Assembly: GCA_005773695.1 (NCBI GenBank) | Contig: SXHM01000257.1 | Coordinates: 1 to 12,228 of the forward strand | Length of the DNA stretch: 12,228 nt | DNA from: Bacteroidota bacterium | Lineage (GTDB): Bacteria > Bacteroidota > Bacteroidia > SXHM01 | Reading direction: 5' to 3' | Part shown: positions 7,064-12,228 of the stretch, one piece after another | Layout: each line of letters opens with the position of its first letter | How positions within the stretch are numbered: the first letter of the stretch is position 1 | Notes under the pieces: model-generated | Told to the model about the DNA's origin: nothing | What the model saw: only the letters and a program-made list of their open reading frames with translations | The model's database searches: none | Made by a program: the position numbers and the translations under genes

Positions 7064-8742
7064 GTCAATTAATTGAATGCGTGCCTAACTTCTCGGAAGG
7101 AAATGATCTATCAATCATTAAACAGATAACCGATGAAATTGAAAAAACAGAAGGAGTAAAACTATTGAATGTTGACCCGGGTAAAGCAACTAACCGAACA
7201 GTAGTAACATTTGTCGGAACTCCGCAAGCAGTTGTTGAAGCAGCTTTCAATGCTATCAAAAAAGCAGGTGAACAGATTGATATGAGCAAACACAAAGGCG
7301 AGCATCCGCGCATGGGAGCAACGGATGTTTGTCCGTTTATTCCTATTTCAGGAATTTCAATGGAAGAGACGGCTAAGTATTCACAGCAACTGGCAAAACG
7401 TGTTGGCGAAGAATTAAATATTCCTGTTTACCTCTATGAAAGTGCACAGAAAAATCCTGCTCGCAATAACCTTTCTGTCATACGTGCCGGTGAGTACGAA
7501 GGCTTTTTCAAAAAGATAAAACTTCCAGAATGGAAACCTGATTTTGGTCCTGCTGAATTTGATGCGAAGAGAGGAGCAACTGTAATTGGCGCCCGTGACT
7601 TCTTAGTTGCTTACAACGTAAACCTTAACACCACTTCTACACGCAGAGCAAATGCTGTTGCCTTTGATGTGCGTGAAGCCGGCAGAACAAAAAAAGATGA
7701 GAAGGGTAAAGTCGTGAAAGATGCAAATGGTAATCCTATTACCATTTCCGGCACATTAAAAAGTGTGAAGGCAATCGGTTGGTATATTGAAGAATATGGA
7801 GTAGCACAGATATCTATTAATCTTACCAATATCAATGTAACGCCTGTGCATATTGCTTTTGATGAAGTCAGTAAGAAAGCAACAGAGCGTGGTATGCGTG
7901 CAACAGGCTCTGAATTGGTTGGATTAATTCCTTTGAACTCTTTATTAGATGCGGGAAAATATTTTCTAAAAAAGCAGAAGCGTTCCATAGGTGTATCAGA
8001 AAAAGAACTGATAAAGATTGCTGTGAAATCATTAGGACTGGATGAACTCGCTCCTTTTAAACCCGAAGAGCGTGTGATTGAATACTTGCTGAAAGACCCG
8101 TCAAAAGCAAAACTCATCAGCATGAATCTTGCCGACTTTGCAGATGAAACAGCAAGTGAAAGTCCTGCACCGGGAGGTGGTAGCATTTCGGCTTACATTG
8201 GTGCTTTGGGTATTTCATTGGGGACAATGGTTGCCAATCTCTCTTCACATAAACAAGGTTGGGATGAGCGTTGGGAAGAATTTTCTGATTGGGCTGAAAA
8301 AGGACAAAAGATAAAAGATGAGCTTCTGAAACTGGTGGATGAAGACACCAATGCTTTTAATAAAATTATGGCCGCATTTGGTTTACCCAAAGCAACCGGT
8401 GAAGAAAAAAAAGCAAGGACACAAGCCATTCAAGATGCAACAAAATATGCAACGGAAGTTCCGTTCAGAGTGATGCAACTTTGTTACTCTTCATTGGAAA
8501 TTATAAAAGCAATGGCAGAAACAGGAAATCCTAATTCTGTTTCAGATGCGGGAGTTGGTGCGCTTTGCGCACGCTCTGCAGTTATGGGAGCTTTCCTGAA
8601 TGTGAAGATAAATGCTATAGGTTTGAGCGATAGAAGATTTGCTTCAAATATTGTCCGTCAAGGAAAAAATATCGAGGAGAAAACGAAAAAGCTGGAGGCG
8701 GCTATTCTGAGAACGGTTGAAAAGAAAATAGTTAAGATTTGA
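7060..8742 (+). CDS. ftcD: Formimidoyltransferase-cyclodeaminase (fused glutamate formimidoyltransferase and formimido-THF cyclodeaminase)
   Basis: This bifunctional cytoplasmic enzyme moves the formimino group from formiminoglutamate to tetrahydrofolate, releasing glutamate, then cyclises it to 5,10-methenyl-THF with loss of ammonia. At 560 residues it has the length of fused FTCD. The transferase part (about 1-330) starts with CVPNFSEG (7-14) and contains GEHPRMGATDVCPF at 80-93; His82 corresponds to the catalytic His82 of porcine FTCD. NVNLNTT (186-192) and the GWYIEEYG..Q stretch (240-250) are further transferase signatures. A short linker leads to the cyclodeaminase part (about 355-555), marked by SPAPGGGSISA (368-378) and the late VGALCARSAVMGAFLNVKIN stretch. 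It overlaps hutI by 4 bases and completes histidine breakdown to glutamate without a separate HutG. It ends at TGA. Confidence 0.97.
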   Translation: MSQLIECVPNFSEGNDLSIIKQITDEIEKTEGVKLLNVDPGKATNRTVVTFVGTPQAVVEAAFNAIKKAGEQIDMSKHKGEHPRMGATDVCPFIPISGISMEETAKYSQQLAKRVGEELNIPVYLYESAQKNPARNNLSVIRAGEYEGFFKKIKLPEWKPDFGPAEFDAKRGATVIGARDFLVAYNVNLNTTSTRRANAVAFDVREAGRTKKDEKGKVVKDANGNPITISGTLKSVKAIGWYIEEYGVAQISINLTNINVTPVHIAFDEVSKKATERGMRATGSELVGLIPLNSLLDAGKYFLKKQKRSIGVSEKELIKIAVKSLGLDELAPFKPEERVIEYLLKDPSKAKLISMNLADFADETASESPAPGGGSISAYIGALGISLGTMVANLSSHKQGWDERWEEFSDWAEKGQKIKDELLKLVDEDTNAFNKIMAAFGLPKATGEEKKARTQAIQDATKYATEVPFRVMQLCYSSLEIIKAMAETGNPNSVSDAGVGALCARSAVMGAFLNVKINAIGLSDRRFASNIVRQGKNIEEKTKKLEAAILRTVEKKIVKI

Positions 8743-8801
8743 CAAAGTTCGAAGTTGATTAAACTTCCTCCTGCTGAAAAATATTTGTAAAAAATCTGTT
8801 T
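8743..8801. other. Convergent intergenic gap with a weak hairpin
   Basis: 59 bp separate the stop codons of ftcD and the SGNH gene. GAAGTT at 8751-8756 and AACTTC at 8762-8767 form a 6-bp stem with a 5-base loop. No T-tract follows in either direction, so it is at most a weak shared terminator. Confidence 0.25.
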
Positions 8802-9338
8802 CTAGTTTAATTGTAAAACAGTTCTCGGCAGGCTATTGCTGATGTAAGGATGAAAAGCGTCTTTTTGCTTTCTATTCTGAGGAAGATAATTTAAGGAAAT
8901 TTGCTTTTCAATCAATGGAAGAATTTGTGTGAACACACTCCATGCATGTAATTTTAGTCCATCAGAACTTAAATGTACTCCGTCAATAAATGCCGGAGGA
9001 ACTTTTGTTAAGTCTTCTGCAATATTGATAAATTCAACGTTATTCGCGATAGCGTATTTTTTTAAAACAAGGTTTTCAAATTTGTTAAATCGTCTTATTA
9101 CTGAAAGTGGCACTTTACCAAAGTCATGTATCCAGTATGAATAGACAGAGGCATATTTCAACCCATTTTCAAATAATGAGTCTTCGGCTAACATTGGGAA
9201 TGAGCTGAGAATTAGTGTGACATTATGTTTATTCAGGTAATGATTAATAGAATCTAAGTCCTTTACTATTTGACTAAGACCTACAGGTAAATTAGGGCTG
9301 TGAATATTAGGATTGAACTCATCTATACCTTCAGGCAT
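8802..9338 (-). CDS. C-terminal fragment of the SGNH-like hydrolase
   Basis: From the first ATG after the interruption, 178 residues run to TAG. They include TLILSSFPML (about 41-50), a typical SGNH core strand, and DGVHLSSDG with Asp119 and His122 of the catalytic block. It has no signal, promoter or ribosome-binding site of its own that I can see, and the 26 sense codons between the TGA and this ATG look like normal coding sequence. It is probably not an independent gene. Confidence 0.55.
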   Translation of the reverse strand: MPEGIDEFNPNIHSPNLPVGLSQIVKDLDSINHYLNKHNVTLILSSFPMLAEDSLFENGLKYASVYSYWIHDFGKVPLSVIRRFNKFENLVLKKYAIANNVEFINIAEDLTKVPPAFIDGVHLSSDGLKLHAWSVFTQILPLIEKQISLNYLPQNRKQKDAFHPYISNSLPRTVLQLN

Positions 9339-9416
9339 TATTACATCTTCAATTCTTTTTGATTTTTCAATTAATCTAAGGGCATTAATACCAAAAAATT
9401 CTGAGATCTTTTGTAA

Positions 9417-10268
9417 TCACATTGAGTAGGCAAAAATCAGATAGGATGGAGGTTTATATCTGAATTTGTCGTGATCAAAACCAACAAGTTCAGCCATATT
9501 GAATTGATTTCTACCTTCGTAATAAATCACTATATCTGGAAAAAGCGGTAATAACTCATATTTTATTGTTGCAAAAAAATCCATAGATTGTTGGGCTACT
9601 CGCCCTGTATTTATGACTTCAAAATCAATATTCAGACTATTGTTTTCTGCCCATTTGTCAAGCCAGATTTCAATATAGTCAGGATAAGAAAAATCATTGT
9701 ATGGCATTTGCTGGGTTGTTGAACCACCTACAAAAGCAATTCGTATTGTGTTTTCAGGCTTTATAAATTTTATATTGTTGCCGGTAAATCCAAAATCATT
9801 AAACTTTAATTTACTCCCTTGGATGGTTGTATTTGGAATATATCTATAAAAAGGATGTGACGTTGAATCATAACCGCTAAATGAGTAGCACCATCCGTCA
9901 TATCCTTTAAAAACCACTTTTCTGTAATCTTTTATATTTTTTACAAATAGTTCATCGTAAAAATTTCTATTCCATTCTTTCGCTAAATCATCTATCATTA
10001 GTCCTTCAAAAGAATGGAGAAGATTTTGTGTCAAAACTGCATTTGTTGTGTCATATATTCTGGATACAGGATTATTATAATACAGGTCGTCCGAGATTTT
10101 TCTTTGCTGAGCAATTAGCTTCGCTTGTTTATCTATGAGAATATGAGCATTTTCATTTGGTTTGCTATAAAGGATGGGTCTAAAAGAACCAATGAAAAGG
10201 AATCTATAAAGAATTTCTGATAGAATGAAACAAAAGAATAGTATTATGAAAATATGCCTATACTTCAT
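9417..10268 (-). CDS. N-terminal fragment of the SGNH-like hydrolase
   Basis: Standard translation gives 283 residues ending LIFAYSM. The fragment holds the membrane anchor, a roughly 140-residue membrane-proximal region, the GGSTT nucleophile block (Ser183) and the EGRNQ block (Asn254), but no Asp-x-x-His block. It should therefore be catalytically dead alone. The start codon overlaps the ispE stop (ATGA), indicating translational coupling. Confidence 0.7.
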   Translation of the reverse strand: MKYRHIFIILFFCFILSEILYRFLFIGSFRPILYSKPNENAHILIDKQAKLIAQQRKISDDLYYNNPVSRIYDTTNAVLTQNLLHSFEGLMIDDLAKEWNRNFYDELFVKNIKDYRKVVFKGYDGWCYSFSGYDSTSHPFYRYIPNTTIQGSKLKFNDFGFTGNNIKFIKPENTIRIAFVGGSTTQQMPYNDFSYPDYIEIWLDKWAENNSLNIDFEVINTGRVAQQSMDFFATIKYELLPLFPDIVIYYEGRNQFNMAELVGFDHDKFRYKPPSYLIFAYSM

Positions 10269-11077
10269 AAATATGTAAAATAATTTGCAGGAAATATAGG
10301 CAGAAAAGGTTTTTTCTTAAAGATGCCAAATACGGCAGAGCCGCTTCCCGTCATTGAAGCATAAACAGCTCCACTTTCATATAGCTTGTTTTTTACATCT
10401 GCTATTTCCGGAAACTTCTCCATTACAGGCTTTTCAAAATCATTCACAATCTTTCCCTTCCATTTTTCAACGGGCAATTGAATTAATTCTTTTAATGACG
10501 TTACAGGAATTGCAGGTTTTACCATTGAATATGCTAATGGTGTAGAAACGTGTATTCCGGGATGAATAAGAGCCAGGTGATAGCCTTTCAAATTCACATC
10601 TAAGAAATCTAACTTATCCCCACGTTCAAAAGCAAAAGCAGGCTTGTTAGCAATAAAGAAAGGGCAATCACTGCCTAACTGTCGGGCATAATGATGTTTC
10701 TCGCCCCAAGCAAGATTTAATTCAAAAAGTTCATCCAACAGATTGATAAAAAATGCTGCATCGGAAGAACCACCGCCCAATCCTGCACCAATGGGAATGA
10801 CTTTGTGTAAATGTATCTTCAGTGCCGGCATAGGGTACTCCTTACTGATCAGATAGTATGCTTTTACACACAGATTTTCATCTGCATTTCCGGGAATTGA
10901 AATTCCTGTAGAAGCAAAACTGACGTTTCCTGCGGGTGAACTTTCATCAACAACAGCTTCCAGCACATCACACAGTTTCACAGGAAAGAATATACTTTCA
11001 ATATTATGAAAGCCATCACCGCGTTTCTCAACGATGTTGAGACCTATATTTATTTTGGCATTGGGGAAGCAGAGCAT
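10265..11077 (-). CDS. ispE: 4-diphosphocytidyl-2-C-methyl-D-erythritol kinase
   Basis: IspE phosphorylates 4-diphosphocytidyl-2-C-methylerythritol with ATP, the fourth step of the MEP (non-mevalonate) isoprenoid pathway, in the cytoplasm. The 270-residue length is normal. It is a GHMP kinase: PNAKINIGLNI at 5-15 holds Lys8, the phosphate-binding loop PIGAGLGGGSSDAA is at 95-108, GSDCPFF at 135-141 holds the catalytic Asp137 (family form GADxPF), and MTGSGSAVFG at 242-251 is the C-terminal GHMP motif. It starts at ATG 11077 and ends with a TGA overlapping the start of the SGNH-like gene, forming a two-gene unit. It is divergent from accA. Presence of ispE shows the organism uses the MEP pathway. 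Confidence 0.97.
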   Translation of the reverse strand: MLCFPNAKINIGLNIVEKRGDGFHNIESIFFPVKLCDVLEAVVDESSPAGNVSFASTGISIPGNADENLCVKAYYLISKEYPMPALKIHLHKVIPIGAGLGGGSSDAAFFINLLDELFELNLAWGEKHHYARQLGSDCPFFIANKPAFAFERGDKLDFLDVNLKGYHLALIHPGIHVSTPLAYSMVKPAIPVTSLKELIQLPVEKWKGKIVNDFEKPVMEKFPEIADVKNKLYESGAVYASMTGSGSAVFGIFKKKPFLPIFPANYFTYL

Positions 11078-11090
11078 AGTTTATTGTGAT

Positions 11091-11172
11091 GGAACGCGGA
11101 TGACACAGATTGGACGGATAAATACGGATTTAAAATCAGCGGAAATCAGTTAAATCCGCGTCATCCGCGTTC
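11091..11172. repeat. Imperfect palindromic intergenic repeat (REP-like)
   Basis: Outer arms GAACGCGGATGAC (11092-11104) and GTCATCCGCGTTC (11160-11172) are exact reverse complements. A nested pair, CGGATTTAA (11125-11133) and TTAAATCCG (11150-11158), lies inside. The motif CGGAT recurs several times in one direction between the arms. The sequence style (GCGGATGAC, TTAAATCCGCG) is one I associate with short dispersed repeats in intergenic regions of Bacteroidota and other environmental genomes; that part is recollection, not a search result. It sits between the divergent ispE and accA starts. No coding potential or transposase is present. Confidence 0.72.
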
Positions 11173-11251
11173 TATTCTGCCTTCAAACATACGCAAATCC
11201 TCTATTCTCCAAAATATGTAACTTGGCGGCCAATTCAAAAAAACGGCATAC

Positions 11252-12208
11252 ATGACTTTTTTAGATTTCGAAAAACCTATTCAGGAATTATGGGAACAGT
11301 TGGAGAAAGCCAAACAAACCCACGAGAAAGGAAAGGTGGATATGACTACTACTATTAAAGACCTTGAAAATAAAATTCAGGAGACCCGCAAAGAGATTTA
11401 CAGCAATCTCACACCTTGGCAAAAGGTGCAGGTTTCGCGCCATCCCGAAAGACCTTATGTGCTGGCATACATGAATGCCATGACCGATAATACATTTCTT
11501 GAACTGCATGGCGATCGCAGTGTGAAAGATGACAAAGCCATGATTGGCGGTTTCGGCAGCATTGACGGAAAAACGTTTATGCTTATCGGTCAGCAAAAAG
11601 GAATTAACACAAAAATGCGCCAATACCGCAATTTCGGAATGGCAAATCCTGAAGGTTATCGCAAGGCTTTACGTTTGATGAAACTGGCAGAAAAATTCAA
11701 TAAACCCATTGTTACATTGATTGATACTCCGGGAGCACATCCGGGACTGGAAGCAGAAGAACGCGGACAAGGCGAGGCCATTGCCCGTAATTTGTTAGAA
11801 ATGTCGCAACTGACTGTTCCTGTTATTTGCATTGTTATTGGTGAAGGCGCATCTGGTGGAGCTTTGGGAATTGGAATTGGTGATAAAGTATTAATGCTTC
11901 AACATACATGGTATTCTGTTATCTCCCCTGAATCATGTTCTTCTATTTTATGGCGCAGTTGGGATTTTAAAGAGCAGGCAGCAACTGCACTTAAACTCAC
12001 TGCCGAAAACATGTTGGAACAAAAACTGATTGACGGCATTATTAAAGAACCTATTGGTGGCGCACATGTTAATCACGAAGAAAGTTTTCAAAATGTTAAA
12101 AAAGAAATTCTGAAACAGGTTGCCAAACTGGAAAAGATAGAAGCTGATAAACGTATTGAAGCAAGGATAGAAAAGTTCAGTTCAATGGGAGTTTTTGTGG
12201 AGAATTAA
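11252..12208 (+). CDS. accA: Acetyl-CoA carboxylase carboxyltransferase subunit alpha
   Basis: AccA, with AccD, moves the carboxyl group from biotin carrier protein to acetyl-CoA to make malonyl-CoA, the committed step of fatty acid synthesis, in the cytoplasm. The 318-residue length matches bacterial AccA. The charged N-terminal helix (about 10-50) is the usual coiled-coil region. Then come [15 protein letters not shown] (55-69), FLELHGDRS (82-90), GQQKG (113-117), [17 protein letters not shown] (157-173), the oxyanion-hole GEGASGGA (197-204) and [13 protein letters not shown] (222-234), all conserved. The zinc ribbon belongs to AccD and is absent, as expected. It is transcribed alone here, divergent from ispE with the palindromic repeat between them. 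No Shine-Dalgarno sequence precedes the ATG. Confidence 0.98.
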   Translation: MTFLDFEKPIQELWEQLEKAKQTHEKGKVDMTTTIKDLENKIQETRKEIYSNLTPWQKVQVSRHPERPYVLAYMNAMTDNTFLELHGDRSVKDDKAMIGGFGSIDGKTFMLIGQQKGINTKMRQYRNFGMANPEGYRKALRLMKLAEKFNKPIVTLIDTPGAHPGLEAEERGQGEAIARNLLEMSQLTVPVICIVIGEGASGGALGIGIGDKVLMLQHTWYSVISPESCSSILWRSWDFKEQAATALKLTAENMLEQKLIDGIIKEPIGGAHVNHEESFQNVKKEILKQVAKLEKIEADKRIEARIEKFSSMGVFVEN

Positions 12209-12228
12209 ACGTTTCGACTACGCTCACA

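Larger units (their letters stand above)
8802..10268 (-). pseudogene. Membrane-anchored SGNH/GDSL-like hydrolase gene interrupted by one in-frame TGA (codon 284 of 488)
   Basis: Read from ATG 10268, a single frame covers a whole SGNH-hydrolase-like protein broken only by TGA at 9419-9417. Before the stop lie an N-terminal membrane anchor (about 5-27), IRIAFVGGSTTQQ with the likely nucleophile Ser183, and the block-III-like IVIYYEGRNQ with Asn254. After it, the same frame gives LQKISEFFGINALRLIEKS, then DGVHLSSDG holding the expected Asp/His pair (about Asp429 and His432), and ends at TAG 8802. The catalytic residues are therefore split across the stop, showing that one gene has been cut rather than two genes lying side by side. 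SGNH enzymes are esterases or acyl/acetyl hydrolases; the substrate here is unknown, and acetyl removal from an envelope glycan is only a guess. It follows ispE with an ATGA overlap. Trp would fit the interruption (YSM-W-LQK). Confidence 0.8.

Noticed and set aside
7611..8186. Minus-strand 191-codon open frame
   Set aside because: It is antisense to ftcD, is serine- and phenylalanine-rich in the way shadow frames are, and has no motif.
8751..8767. Strong rho-independent terminator between ftcD and the SGNH gene
   Set aside because: The stem has only 6 bp with 2 G/C pairs and no T-run follows on either strand.
5382..9419. Selenocysteine insertion as the explanation for the two in-frame TGAs
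   Set aside because: No convincing SECIS-like hairpin follows either TGA, neither protein is of a known selenoprotein type, and no sel genes are in the window.
8802..10268. Two separate adjacent genes (anchored protein plus small GDSL protein)
   Set aside because: Both pieces are in the same frame, the 26 codons between TGA and the next ATG read as normal protein, and the catalytic blocks are divided between them.
11217..11226. GTAACTTGG as a -7 element for accA
   Set aside because: It differs from TAnnTTTG in the key TTTG part and has no TTTG at the -33 distance.
11288..11623. Minus-strand 111-codon open frame inside accA
   Set aside because: It is antisense to a fully conserved accA and has no recognisable features.
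1..12228. Defence system, phage, toxin-antitoxin module or CRISPR array
   Set aside because: No supporting genes or repeats. MazG here is the two-domain housekeeping form and is not next to a MazE/MazF pair.

Overview
The window looks like a chromosomal segment of a member of the Bacteroidota. The DNA is AT-rich, starts lack Shine-Dalgarno sequences, and one TAnnTTTG-type -7 element precedes a gene. The gene content also fits: a secreted GH3 beta-N-acetylhexosaminidase, a fused formimidoyltransferase-cyclodeaminase next to hutI, a MazG of the usual length, and secreted proteins with short N-terminal signals. Nothing narrows it to a genus. I saw no rRNA, tRNA, CRISPR array, insertion sequence or phage gene, and the genes are mainly housekeeping and metabolic.

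Layout. Positions 1-1502 (-) hold the N-terminal 500 residues of a GH3 enzyme that runs off the left edge. A 90-bp divergent spacer follows, then a tight four-gene (+) cluster: a putative Tat/lipoprotein flavin amine oxidase (1623-2999), a periplasmic TPR protein (3005-3619), mazG (3621-4394) and a PAP2-type phosphatase (4398-5222), with gaps of 5, 1 and 3 bp. Convergent to it is a small secreted-protein gene (5226-5654, -) broken by an in-frame TGA. Next come hutI (5819-7063) and ftcD (7060-8742) on +, overlapping by ATGA. Together they take imidazolonepropionate from histidine breakdown to glutamate and a one-carbon tetrahydrofolate unit. Convergent to ftcD is a two-gene (-) unit: ispE (10265-11077) and, overlapping it by ATGA, an SGNH-hydrolase-like gene (8802-10268) also broken by a single in-frame TGA. 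A 174-bp spacer with a palindromic repeat separates ispE from the divergent accA (11252-12208, +).

The main oddity is that two unrelated minus-strand genes about 4 kb apart each carry exactly one in-frame TGA, with clear coding sequence continuing in the same frame on both sides. In the SGNH gene the stop separates the nucleophile Ser block from the Asp/His block. A tryptophan would fit both positions. Because at least four neighbouring genes end normally at TGA (two in ATGA overlaps) and tryptophans elsewhere are TGG, ordinary nonsense mutation or base-call error is more likely than recoding. Reads or close relatives could settle this.
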